A stretch of DNA of 64,000 nucleotides, taken from assembly GCF_014212355.1 (NCBI RefSeq), contig NZ_JACKXD010000001.1, positions 519,143-583,142 of the forward strand. The letters run 5' to 3'. The DNA comes from Halobellus ruber. GTDB taxonomy: Archaea > Halobacteriota > Halobacteria > Halobacteriales > Haloferacaceae. How positions within the stretch are numbered: position 1 is the stretch's first letter; each line of letters starts with the position of its first letter. The notes beneath the pieces were generated by a model, which was given only the letters and a program-made list of their open reading frames with translations, did no database searches and was not told the origin of the DNA. The position numbers and the translations under genes were made by a program. This document shows positions 52,420-60,941 of this stretch, piece by piece.

Positions 52420-54522
52420 TCACGGCCGCCGACGCCGGTCGCCCTCGGCGTCGGTCGACGCGGCGAGATCCTCCCGCACCGACGCGAACACGGATACCTC
52501 CGAGTCCAGCGTGTCGGCGAGCGCGTCGGCGGCGCCCAGCAGCCACGCCGCACGTTCGAGGTGTGACTCCAGGTCGCCGGGGCCGATGCGGTACTGCTCG
52601 ACCAGCGTCTCCGGGGCGGCGCCGTCGATCCACTCGCGGATGATTCGCGCCAGTTTCACTGCACACAGCCACGACTCGAAGTCCGCCGCCTCGTCGGGCG
52701 CGGTCGTGAACTCCGCGGCGTGCTGCGTCGCGTACCGGTAGATCGCGGCGCGTTCGCGATTTCCGAGATACGTCCCGCGGGTGTCCGGGGTCGCACAGAC
52801 CGCGCCGAGCGCGGTGAGCGGGGTCACGTCCGCCGCCGGCATCGACTCGATCGTCCGGACCGCCTCGACCAGTCGGGCGCCCGTCTCCGGACGGACGTAC
52901 TGCCGGGAGACCGTCGCGCCGAGGTCCGTCGCCGAGAGCGCGCCCTCGGGGGCGTCGCTCCCGTCCGCGTCGCCGGCGGCGTTCCCGCCGCCGACCGCGA
53001 GCAGCCCCATCCCCGACAACTCCGCCGCGACCTCGTCGACCAGCCCCGAGAGGTCGACGTCGGGCGACTGGAACGCGAAGAACGTCGCGTCCAGCAGGTC
53101 GAGGACGCCCCGCTTCGAGTCGGCGAACCCCGAGGCCACCACCGACAGCATATGGGTCCGGAGCGCCTCCCGCTCGGTGAGCTGTGATTCGACCGCCTCC
53201 GGCCCGGCGTCGACGTACCGCTCGCGGACCGCCCCGGGGTCGTCGGCGGCGACGAGTACCGCCTCGCCGTAGGGGTCGAGATGCGGGCGGCCGGCGCGGC
53301 CGCACATCTGGTGGACTTCGAGCACCGGCAGCGGCGTCATCTCCTCGCCGGTGTACCGTTCGAGGTCCCGAACCACCACACGGCGGGCGGGGACGTTCAC
53401 CCCCGCCGCCAGGGTCGGGGTCGCACAGATCACCCCGACCTCTCGGTCGCGGTACGCCGACTCCACGAGCGACCGGTGATCGCTCGACAGCCCGGCGTGG
53501 TGGAAGGCCACGCCGGACTCGACCGCCGTCGCCAGCCGGCGCCCGGTCTCGGTTCCGCCACGCTCCCGGACTGCCGCCGCGAGCCGGGGGCCGGGCGGGT
53601 CGGCGGCGTCCGCGCCGTTCTCCGTATCGGCTTCCGCGCCGCGTTCCGCGTCGGCTCCGTCGCTCCCGGCTCCGCGTCCCGGACCGCCCCCGTACCGCTC
53701 CTGAAGGCTCGGCTCCTCGGCCAGCCGGGCCGCAAGCGACTCCGCCTCCCGCCGCGACCGGACGAACGCCAGACACTGGCCCCCGTCGTCGACCGCGTCG
53801 GCGACGAGGGCCGCAGTCGCCTCGGTCCCGCGGTCGTCGTTCGGTCCGACCGGCGGGACGTCGACCGCGAGGGTCGACCCGTCGTCGAACTCCACGTCGC
53901 CGTCGGCGTAGACGCCGGTTCGGAGCGAGACCGGCCGCCACGTCGATTCCACGAGTTCGGCGTCGAGCCAGTCCGCGATTGCATCGGGGTTCTCGACCGT
54001 CGCCGACAGGGCGACGACCTGGACGCCCGGCGCCCGCCGCTGGAGCGTCGCGAGCGTGATCTCCAGGGTCGGGCCGCGTCGTGGACGGCCCAGCAGGTGG
54101 ACCTCGTCGACGACGACACACGCCAACTCCGCCACCCACGAGGCCCCGTTCCGGATGGCGGAGTCGACCTTCTCGGCGGTCGCGACAACGATGTCCTCCT
54201 CGCCCAGTTCCTCGGCCGGCGAGTCGAAATCGCCCGTCGAGATCCCGACGCTCACGCCCGGTAGTTCCGTGAAGGACTCGTATTTCTCGCGTGCGAGCGC
54301 CCGAAGCGGGACGATGTACAGCGCCGGCCCCTCGGCGGTGAGCATCGCCAGTTCCGCGATCAGGGTCTTCCCCGACGCCGTCGGGATCGCGGCGACGACG
54401 TTCTCCCCGCGGGTAACGCCCGCCTCCACCGCGGCCGCTTGCGGGGGGTACAGTTCCTCGATCCCCGACGCGCGGTACTGCTCGCGGACGGCCGCGGAGA
54501 CGGGGAGGTCCCGAACGAACAC
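52420..54522 (-). CDS. Hel308-type superfamily 2 helicase
   Basis: The 700-residue protein has motif Q/I (YPPQAAAVEAG; IPTASGKT, residues 46-53), Ia IVPLRALAREK, II DEVH, III SATVEN, and VI QMCGRAGRP. A winged helix and ratchet domain follow, ending with RIGPGDLESHLERAAWLLGA, which belongs to the Hel308 C-terminal helix-hairpin-helix region. An acidic Gly/Ala-rich linker of about 60 residues lies between motifs IV and V. Hel308 unwinds lagging strands at stalled forks. TTTTTATACGG lies about 26 nt upstream. Confidence 0.9.
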   Translation of the reverse strand: MFVRDLPVSAAVREQYRASGIEELYPPQAAAVEAGVTRGENVVAAIPTASGKTLIAELAMLTAEGPALYIVPLRALAREKYESFTELPGVSVGISTGDFDSPAEELGEEDIVVATAEKVDSAIRNGASWVAELACVVVDEVHLLGRPRRGPTLEITLATLQRRAPGVQVVALSATVENPDAIADWLDAELVESTWRPVSLRTGVYADGDVEFDDGSTLAVDVPPVGPNDDRGTEATAALVADAVDDGGQCLAFVRSRREAESLAARLAEEPSLQERYGGGPGRGAGSDGADAERGAEADTENGADAADPPGPRLAAAVRERGGTETGRRLATAVESGVAFHHAGLSSDHRSLVESAYRDREVGVICATPTLAAGVNVPARRVVVRDLERYTGEEMTPLPVLEVHQMCGRAGRPHLDPYGEAVLVAADDPGAVRERYVDAGPEAVESQLTEREALRTHMLSVVASGFADSKRGVLDLLDATFFAFQSPDVDLSGLVDEVAAELSGMGLLAVGGGNAAGDADGSDAPEGALSATDLGATVSRQYVRPETGARLVEAVRTIESMPAADVTPLTALGAVCATPDTRGTYLGNRERAAIYRYATQHAAEFTTAPDEAADFESWLCAVKLARIIREWIDGAAPETLVEQYRIGPGDLESHLERAAWLLGAADALADTLDSEVSVFASVREDLAASTDAEGDRRRRP

Positions 54523-54598
54523 ACCGTATCGTGGGCCGGAACCGTATAAAAAGTCGCGGGCGAAACGGCGTCGGAGTGGCCGCCGACCGGTTCCGACC

Positions 54599-55615
54599 TC
54601 AACGGGCGAACTTCTGTTCGAGCAGGGTCGTGAGCAGGTACGCGCCGAGCCGCGAGGTGTTGTCGGTCGGGTCCAGCGGCGGTGCGACCTCCATCAGGTC
54701 GGCGGCCGCGACCGCGTCGTGGGTCCCGAGTATCTCCATCACCGACAGGGCCTGCGATGCCGAGAGGCCGCCCGGTTCGGGGGTCCCGGTGCCGGGGGCG
54801 GCCGACGGCTCCACGGAGTCGATGTCGAAGGTGACGTAGACCGCGTCGGCGTCCGCGGCGGCCTCGGCGACGGCCGCCTCGATCACCTCCCGGATTCCCC
54901 GTTCCTCGACGTCCCGGATGGAGAACAGCGAGAGGCCGGTCTCGTCGGCGAACTCGAAGAACTCCGGCGACTCGTAGCCGCGGATCCCGACCTGTGCGAC
55001 GTGCTCGTAGTCGGTGTACGGCGAGTCGGCGATGTGGTGCGTCGAGGACCCGTGGAAATGCTCCCCGAAGACGGCGCTCTCGGCGACCGTGTCGGTGTGG
55101 GCGTCGATCTGGACGAGCCCGACGGTGTCGTGGCCGCTGCCCTCGGCGAACCCCCGGAACGCCGGGAACGTGCAGTAGTGGTCGCCGCCGAGCACCACCG
55201 GCATCGCGCCCCGGTCGGCGACGGTCGCGACGTGTGCGGCCACGGAATCGGCCGTGGTTTCCCGGTCCATCGGGAACACGGGCACGTCGCCGCAATCGAC
55301 CAGGTCCAGGGCGCCGAAGTCGACCTGGTTTCCGGTCCGGATGTTGGTGAGCCCGCCCTTGTAGCCGGAGAGATACGCCGGCCAGGCGCTGGCTCGCCGG
55401 AGCGCCCGCGGCCCGTACCGCGTCCCGGGGCGGTTGCTAACGGCGCCGTCGTACGGGACCCCGAGGACGGCGGCGTCGACGCCGGCGACGTCCTCGACGT
55501 CGGCGATCTCCCGCTTCAGGAACGTATCAAATCCCGCGTACGACAGTTCGACCGAACTCCCGGGGGTCGACTCGCGGAACGCGGCGGCCCGGCTGTCGTG
55601 CTGTTGACGCTCCAT
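54599..55615 (-). CDS. agmatinase/arginase family protein
   Basis: The 338-residue ureohydrolase has VVLGGDHYCTFP, LVQIDAHTDT and VTFDIDSVEPSAAPGTGTPEPGG split as VTFDIDSVEPS and GTGTPEPGG. These provide the bimanganese ligands (H; DxHxD; DxD). The GTRYGPRALR loop is typical of agmatinase. The enzyme releases urea from agmatine or a related guanidino compound. It starts 1 nt after the stop of the aminotransferase gene, so arginine or polyamine catabolism is a plausible joint role. Confidence 0.85.
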   Translation of the reverse strand: MERQQHDSRAAAFRESTPGSSVELSYAGFDTFLKREIADVEDVAGVDAAVLGVPYDGAVSNRPGTRYGPRALRRASAWPAYLSGYKGGLTNIRTGNQVDFGALDLVDCGDVPVFPMDRETTADSVAAHVATVADRGAMPVVLGGDHYCTFPAFRGFAEGSGHDTVGLVQIDAHTDTVAESAVFGEHFHGSSTHHIADSPYTDYEHVAQVGIRGYESPEFFEFADETGLSLFSIRDVEERGIREVIEAAVAEAAADADAVYVTFDIDSVEPSAAPGTGTPEPGGLSASQALSVMEILGTHDAVAAADLMEVAPPLDPTDNTSRLGAYLLTTLLEQKFAR

Positions 55616-55616
55616 C

Positions 55617-56951
55617 TCAGGCGCTCGAATCGCCGCGGTGTGCCTCGATCGCGTCCCGGAGCGCGTCGACGGTCCGGCTCAACTGCTTCTGTGAGATGGT
55701 CAGCGGCGGCTGGAACCGGAGGACGTTGCTGTGGAACCCGCCGACGCCCATGATAATTTTCTCCTCCCGGAGGTGCTTGGCGACGTGTTTCGCGAGTTTC
55801 GCGTCGGGTGCGGGGGCGACGTCCATCGGGCCCGTTCCCGAGTGGTCGACGAGTTCGATCCCTTGCATCAGCCCGAGCCCGCGCGCTTCGCCGACGACGT
55901 CGTACTCAGCTTCCAGCTCCGCGAGCTGGTCGCTCAGCCACGCCCCCTGCTCGCGGGCGTTGTCGACGATCCCGTCTTCGAGCTGTTCGATCGTCGCCAA
56001 CGCCGCCGCGCAGGCCACCGGGTTGCCGCCGAACGTCGACAGGTGGTCGCCGGACTCGAAGGCGTCGGCGACCTCGGCGCTCGCGGTGAACGCCCCAAGC
56101 GGGAGGCCGTTTGCGATCCCCTTCGCCTGGGGCATGATGTCCGGGACAACGTCGAAGTGGTCGGAGGCCCACATCTCGCCGGTGCGGCCGTAGCCGGCCT
56201 GCACCTCGTCGACGATGAGTAAGGCGCCGTGGTCGTGGGCGATCTCCTTCACCCGGGAGAGCCACCCCTCCGGAGGAACGATGATCCCGCCTTCGCCCAG
56301 CACCGGCTCGACGATGACCGCGGCCAGGTCGTCAGCGGTGTGGGTATCGATCACGTGTTTGACGTCCTCGGCGCAGGCACACGAACAGGGCCCGCCGTCG
56401 CACATCTGACACCGGTAGGCGTACGGTGGCGCGACGTGGGCGACGTCGTTGATCGTCGGCGCCATCTCGGATTTGTACGCCTTGTTCCCGGTCAGCGCGA
56501 GCGACCCGAGCGTCCGGCCGTGAAACGACATCTCCAGGGCCAGCACCTCCTTCGAGCCGGTGTACTTCCGGGCGAGCTTGATCGCGCCCTCGACGGCTTC
56601 GGTCCCGGAGTTACAGAAGAAGGACTTCCGGAGATCACCCGGCGTCGTCTCCGCGAGCTTCTCGCCGAGCTCCGCCGCGGGCTCGTTGGGATGGACGTAC
56701 GTACACCCGTGAACGAACTCGTCGAGCTGTTCCTTGGCGGCCTCGACGACGGCCTCGTTGTTGTGGCCCGCGTTGGTGACCGAGATGCCCGAGAACACGT
56801 CGAGATACTCGTTTCCCTCGAAGTCCTCGACAGTGCAGTTCGACGCGCGCTTGATCGGGACGTTCAGGCTCTTCCAGATGGGCATCAGATATTCCTCGTA
56901 CTGTGCTTCGACGCGCTCGTTCGAGACCGGTTTGTCGGCTTGTTGTGACAT
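55617..56951 (-). CDS. class III aminotransferase (4-aminobutyrate aminotransferase-like)
   Basis: The 444-residue PLP enzyme has EMSFHGRTLGSLALTGNK, FCNSGTEAVEGAIKLAR, VDEVQAGYGRTGEMWA and QAKGIANGLPLGAFTAS with the PLP lysine. FSGISVTNAGHNN and HLSTFGGNPVACAAAL complete the fold. A local cysteine group, YRCQMCDGGPCSCACAEDV, has five cysteines in 15 residues and may bind a metal. It forms a two-gene unit with the agmatinase. The natural amino donor could be GABA, putrescine-derived or another omega-amino acid. Confidence 0.88.
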   Translation of the reverse strand: MSQQADKPVSNERVEAQYEEYLMPIWKSLNVPIKRASNCTVEDFEGNEYLDVFSGISVTNAGHNNEAVVEAAKEQLDEFVHGCTYVHPNEPAAELGEKLAETTPGDLRKSFFCNSGTEAVEGAIKLARKYTGSKEVLALEMSFHGRTLGSLALTGNKAYKSEMAPTINDVAHVAPPYAYRCQMCDGGPCSCACAEDVKHVIDTHTADDLAAVIVEPVLGEGGIIVPPEGWLSRVKEIAHDHGALLIVDEVQAGYGRTGEMWASDHFDVVPDIMPQAKGIANGLPLGAFTASAEVADAFESGDHLSTFGGNPVACAAALATIEQLEDGIVDNAREQGAWLSDQLAELEAEYDVVGEARGLGLMQGIELVDHSGTGPMDVAPAPDAKLAKHVAKHLREEKIIMGVGGFHSNVLRFQPPLTISQKQLSRTVDALRDAIEAHRGDSSA

Positions 56952-57055
56952 CTATATGGAACCCCTATTCCACCATTGGTGGGGGTTGTGCGGATACGCT
57001 CAAAAATCTTGAGGTGCGCGAGGCTCCCACAGAACCGCCGAGGCGCCACCGATAT

Positions 57056-57079
57056 CCGGGATAACCGGGAGACACCGGG
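57056..57079. promoter_or_regulatory. three phased CCGGG repeats in the divergent intergenic region
   Basis: CCGGG occurs at 57056-57060, 57065-57069 and 57075-57079, spaced 9 and 10 bp, upstream of the NrpR-type gene and of the aminotransferase. Such phasing is what an operator for a cooperatively binding regulator would look like. Confidence 0.4.
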
Positions 57080-57140
57080 CTGAATCGGCGGGCGCCGATA
57101 CGGTAATCGGTTTCCACGCTTCCGGGCGGCGTTTCTGGGG

Positions 57141-57150
57141 TATTTATGTA
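57141..57150 (+). promoter_or_regulatory. TATA box of the NrpR-type gene
   Basis: TATTTATGTA is centred about 30 nt upstream of the ATG at 57175. Confidence 0.55.
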
Positions 57151-57174
57151 TCCCCGCCACCGTACCGGCACCCG

Positions 57175-58140
57175 ATGGCCACAGGCGGCGAGCGCCGGCG
57201 GTACGATCTGCTCCGGCTCATCAACGAGAACGAGCCGATCGGGAGCATCCGGCTCGTCGACCTGATGCAACAGCGCGGCTACTCGATCAAGGACCGGACG
57301 ATCCGGCTGATGCTCTCGGAACTCGACGAGGAGAACCTGACCGAGAAGGTCACCGGCAAGGGCCGGCGGCTGACCCCCGCCGGCCGCAAGGAGCTTGCGC
57401 GCGGCGACGTGAGCGGCCGGCTCGAACGGGTCCGCGAACGTATCGCCACGCTGACGAGCGAGGTGACCTACGACCCCGCGGAGGACGGCGGGGAGGTCGT
57501 CGTCGGCACCGGGCGCGTGCCGACCGACGACGTCGACGAGGCCTTCGAGCTTCTGACCGCGCTCCACGAGTCGACGATCGGCCCGGTCCCCGTCGCAGTG
57601 ACCGACGAGGGAGCCGAGGGCGTCGAGATCGCGGTCCCTTCGAGCATCACGCTCGACGGGGTGCTGCTGTCCCGCGGCATAAACGCCCGGCTGGTCACCG
57701 CCGGGCTCGTCGAGTACGACGGGTCGATCAGCCGGTACATCGACGCCATCAGCGGCGAAGGATCGACGATGGACGTGGTCCGACTCCTCGTCGAGGCCGA
57801 CCGGACCGAGGTCACCGCGGTCCTCGACGACAGGGAGGGCGTTCTGATCGTCGACAAACGGGAGTTCCCGCTGACCCGGTTCGAGGAGGCCCAGGACCTC
57901 TCGACGGCGACCCGTGATCGGCTCGGCGGCGTGCTGACGTTCCGCCGCCCGCGGGAGTCCGGACAGGTTCCGATCGGCACCCAGGGGTGGGAGTTCGCGT
58001 CGCTCACCTACGGCGGGACCGGCGAGACGGCGTTCGCGCTGCTGTACGAACACGGGTTACTCGCGGAGTGGGACTCGCTGGGGGGGCTCCAGCCGCGGAC
58101 GAACTTCGAGGCCGCCCCGGCCCGCTACGAACGGCTGTGA
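57175..58140 (+). CDS. NrpR-type transcriptional regulator (one NrpR domain)
   Basis: The 321-residue protein has an N-terminal winged helix (YDLLRLINENEPIGSIRLVD, then QQRGYSIKDRTIRLMLSELDE) followed by one NrpR effector domain (DEAFELLTALHESTIGPVPV, LVTAGLVEYDGSI). In methanogens NrpR senses 2-oxoglutarate and represses nitrogen genes through GGAA-N8-TTCC sites. Here the neighbours are the agmatinase and aminotransferase genes, which also concern nitrogen, so they are plausible targets (inference). Confidence 0.82.
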   Translation: MATGGERRRYDLLRLINENEPIGSIRLVDLMQQRGYSIKDRTIRLMLSELDEENLTEKVTGKGRRLTPAGRKELARGDVSGRLERVRERIATLTSEVTYDPAEDGGEVVVGTGRVPTDDVDEAFELLTALHESTIGPVPVAVTDEGAEGVEIAVPSSITLDGVLLSRGINARLVTAGLVEYDGSISRYIDAISGEGSTMDVVRLLVEADRTEVTAVLDDREGVLIVDKREFPLTRFEEAQDLSTATRDRLGGVLTFRRPRESGQVPIGTQGWEFASLTYGGTGETAFALLYEHGLLAEWDSLGGLQPRTNFEAAPARYERL

Positions 58141-58212
58141 GCCTCCGACTGCCGCCAGGTCCCCGGCGGGAGGAACAAAGCATCCCCCACGGAACGAGTC
58201 GCGTCGCCCGCC

Positions 58213-58443
58213 TCAAGCGCCGACGACGATCCCGAGGACGATCACGCCGAAGAACACCGCCCACATCCCCAGCGATTTGATCGTCACCGAACTGTCCTCC
58301 AGTTCGACCGGGCCGCTCGTTGCGGTGTCCTCGTCGCTGTCGAACCCCTGGGTGAGGAACCAGTAGACCACCAGCAGGCCGAACAGCGCCTCCGCCGCCC
58401 AGAACAGCACGATCATCCCGGTGAAGAGGCCCTTCCCCATCAT
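58213..58443 (-). CDS. small two-helix membrane protein next to the SSS transporter
   Basis: The 76-residue protein has two membrane helices (about residues 5-30 and 55-75) joined by an acidic loop. Its ATG overlaps the transporter TGA (ATGA), so it is made with the transporter and may be an accessory subunit. I do not recognise the family. Confidence 0.7.
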   Translation of the reverse strand: MMGKGLFTGMIVLFWAAEALFGLLVVYWFLTQGFDSDEDTATSGPVELEDSSVTIKSLGMWAVFFGVIVLGIVVGA

Positions 58444-59948
58444 TCGTCGTCACCTCCCTCGGTGCCGCCGTCGGCGGCGACGGAGGGTGTCTCCTGGGCG
58501 ATCGACTCGAACCGGAAGTCGTCGGGCGCCGCGCCGCTGACGACCAGGGTGAGCCCCGTCGACACGAGGTGGCCGACGGCCATAATCTCCCACAACTTGA
58601 GGCTCGGCGTGGAGACGACCACGCCGTAGCTGGCCGCGAGCAGGTACGCCGTGATGAGCTGTGAGACGACGACGCCCGAGACGAACCCCGTCTGTGAGGC
58701 TTTCTTCCAGAACAGCGAGAGCGCGAAGGGGCCGACCAGCGCCGACGCGCCGATCCCGCCGATCAAGAGCAGCTGGACGAAGCTGAACGATTCCAGCGCG
58801 AACACCGTCGCGACGAAGATGATGACCGCGAACCCGATCGACGCCGCGCGGGCGACCCGGAGCTGCTGGTCGTCGGAGGCGTCCTCGTTGATGTGCCGGT
58901 AGTAGATGTCCCGGGAGGTGAGGCTCGCGATCGCCGTCAGGTAGGAGTCGACCGACGACCCCAGCACCATCAGCGCGACGAGCAGGAACACGATCGCGGC
59001 CCAGTCGGGCATCAGCCCGAGCGCCTCGATCGAGAGGTTGCCGGGCGCGACGTCGGTAAAGGACGCCAGCCCGACGAATCCGATCACGGAGTACATCGCG
59101 ATCGTGGTGAACACCCCGATCCCGCCGATGGTGAGAAAGCGGGAAGTCTTGTCGCGTCGCACCGCAAAGACCCGCTGCCACGTCGCCAGCGAGACCACGC
59201 CCCACACGCCCAACCCTAGGGCGTACGGCAGGAACAGCCCCTCGATGGCGTTGAAGTTGGCCATCGACAGGAACGTCGCCGACTGTTCGCCCAGGTTCCT
59301 CACCATCTGGTCGTACACCTGCCCCGGCCCGCCGGCTTCGACCAGAAGCAGCGGCACGAAGACCATCGTCAAGACGAGTGCGCTGACGAACTGGACGAAG
59401 TCGGTCGTCATCGACCCCCACAGCCCGCCGAGCAGGATGTAGACCCCGATCACGCCCATCAGGACTGCCATCACCACGTTGGCGTCGATGCCGGTGAGCC
59501 CGCCGATGACGGCGCCGCCGACGAACAGCTGGATCACGCCGCCGAGCACCATCGTGTACAGGATGACCAGGATTACGACGAGATGCGCCCAGTCGCCGAA
59601 CCGCTCGATGAAGTACTCGCTGTAGGTCAGCCCCTGCGGGAACAGCTTCCGCATCCGCAGGGCGAACGGAATCACGACGAACGACGACAGCACTGCCGGC
59701 GCGGCGTACATCCAGATCCCGGCGACGCCGGTGATCCCGACGTACTGCGGGACGCCGAGGATGTCCCCGGCCCACATCCAGGTCACCGCGAACGAGGCCG
59801 TCGTGAGCCCGAGTTGGGCGCGGCCCCCCGCCGTGATGAACTCCTCGGTGTCGGTCACCGACTGTCGCCGGAAGACGTAGTAGCTCAACCCGATCATCGC
59901 CACCGCCCACACCGCGAGGAGGCCGGCACCCGTCAGCCGCGTTACCAC
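58440..59948 (-). CDS. sodium:solute symporter (SSS) family transporter
   Basis: The product has about 502 residues and 13 helices. WMWAGDILGVPQYVGITGV, GGLWGSMTTDFVQF, and DSYLTAIASLTSRDIYYRHIN are SSS motifs, the latter near the sodium site. The GTG at 59948 (VVTRLTGAG) is preferred over one at 59993, which adds 15 residues without family support. It is divergent from the cyclase-family gene and is coupled to a small membrane protein. The solute cannot be deduced. Confidence 0.88.
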   Translation of the reverse strand: MVTRLTGAGLLAVWAVAMIGLSYYVFRRQSVTDTEEFITAGGRAQLGLTTASFAVTWMWAGDILGVPQYVGITGVAGIWMYAAPAVLSSFVVIPFALRMRKLFPQGLTYSEYFIERFGDWAHLVVILVILYTMVLGGVIQLFVGGAVIGGLTGIDANVVMAVLMGVIGVYILLGGLWGSMTTDFVQFVSALVLTMVFVPLLLVEAGGPGQVYDQMVRNLGEQSATFLSMANFNAIEGLFLPYALGLGVWGVVSLATWQRVFAVRRDKTSRFLTIGGIGVFTTIAMYSVIGFVGLASFTDVAPGNLSIEALGLMPDWAAIVFLLVALMVLGSSVDSYLTAIASLTSRDIYYRHINEDASDDQQLRVARAASIGFAVIIFVATVFALESFSFVQLLLIGGIGASALVGPFALSLFWKKASQTGFVSGVVVSQLITAYLLAASYGVVVSTPSLKLWEIMAVGHLVSTGLTLVVSGAAPDDFRFESIAQETPSVAADGGTEGGDDE

Positions 59949-60081
59949 GTGCCGACACCCCCGGAGGAAAATGCTCCCGGTTTCCCGCCCCACTGGTGGT
60001 AATGAATTACCATATCAAGAGATGCAGAGTGAGACGAATTTCATAAAGGTTACGCTGGACCGGACCACAAATCACCCACGA

Positions 60082-60735
60082 ATGTCCGGAAAAGAGGCCG
60101 GAGCGAACGTGGATTTAAGCCATCCGATCGAAACTGGGATGCAGACGTACCCGGGCGACCCCGACGTGGCAGTCCGTAGCCACGCTGCACACGACGCCGA
60201 CGGGTACAGGGTGTCGTCGCTGGAGCTGGGCAGTCACACGGGGACGCACGTCGACGCCCCCTCGCACGTCCTCCCCGATGGGAAGACCCTCGATGCATAC
60301 CCCCTCGACCGGTTCGTCTTCGACGCCGTCCGCGTCGACTGCCGGGACCTCGGGCCGCGGGAGCCGGTTCCGCCGGAGCGCATCCCCTCGGCCGACGCCG
60401 ACTGTGTGGTGCTGTGGACCGGCTGGGACACACATTGGGGAACCGAGCGGTATCTGGATCACCCCTACCTCTCCCCCGTCGCCGCCCGGGCCTGCGTCGA
60501 TCGCGGGCTGGCGGTCGCCTCCGACACCCTGAACCCCGATCCGACCCCGACCGACGCGGCCGGGGACGACGAACCCGACGGGCTCGTGGCCCACCACGCG
60601 CTGCTGGAAGCCGACTGCCTGATACTCGAGAACCTGACCGGTCTCGACGCGGTCGCGGACCGCTTCGAGCTCCGGGCGTATCCGCTGGCGACGCGCGGCG
60701 ACGGCGCCCCCGTCCGGGCGGTGGGCGTCGTCTGA
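60082..60735 (+). CDS. cyclase-family hydrolase (kynurenine formamidase-like)
   Basis: The 217-residue protein begins DLSHPIETGMQTYPGDP and has the metal motif GSHTGTHVDAPSHVLPDGK with the HxGTHxDxPxH pattern. Members include kynurenine formamidase and isatin hydrolase, which open amide rings with a bound metal. The start at 60082 has a TTTCATAAA element about 39 nt upstream. The TGA is followed directly by a palindromic element. The divergent SSS transporter may import a substrate (inference). Confidence 0.87.
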   Translation: MSGKEAGANVDLSHPIETGMQTYPGDPDVAVRSHAAHDADGYRVSSLELGSHTGTHVDAPSHVLPDGKTLDAYPLDRFVFDAVRVDCRDLGPREPVPPERIPSADADCVVLWTGWDTHWGTERYLDHPYLSPVAARACVDRGLAVASDTLNPDPTPTDAAGDDEPDGLVAHHALLEADCLILENLTGLDAVADRFELRAYPLATRGDGAPVRAVGVV

Positions 60736-60813
60736 TACTGTCGGCTATAACTACGTGAAAATTTTCGACACCCCGGGGTGTCGAAATCGTTCACGCGACT
60801 ATAGCCGACAGTA
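60736..60813 (+). repeat. 78-bp palindromic element, family 1, copy 3
   Basis: It begins TACTGTCGGCTAT at the base after the cyclase TGA and ends ATAGCCGACAGTA. The core is CGACACCCCGGGGTGTCG. It has helices of 14, 6 and 12 pairs with internal loops at the same positions as in the copy at 46860. Confidence 0.85.
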
Positions 60814-60910
60814 TGAGCCCCCGACCGGCCCCCTGTCGGTTCCGACGCACGACCGACCCGGTATGGTCGGGTCGCCGGCGGCGATCAGTACCCGGAACAG
60901 GTATGCCACC

Positions 60911-60918
60911 ATTTAATA
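60911..60918 (+). promoter_or_regulatory. TATA box of the aldehyde ferredoxin oxidoreductase gene
   Basis: ATTTAATA is centred 27 nt upstream of the ATG at 60942, so the message is leaderless and begins downstream of the palindromic element. Confidence 0.65.
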
Positions 60919-60941
60919 GCCGCGGCGAGTGTAGGATCGGT

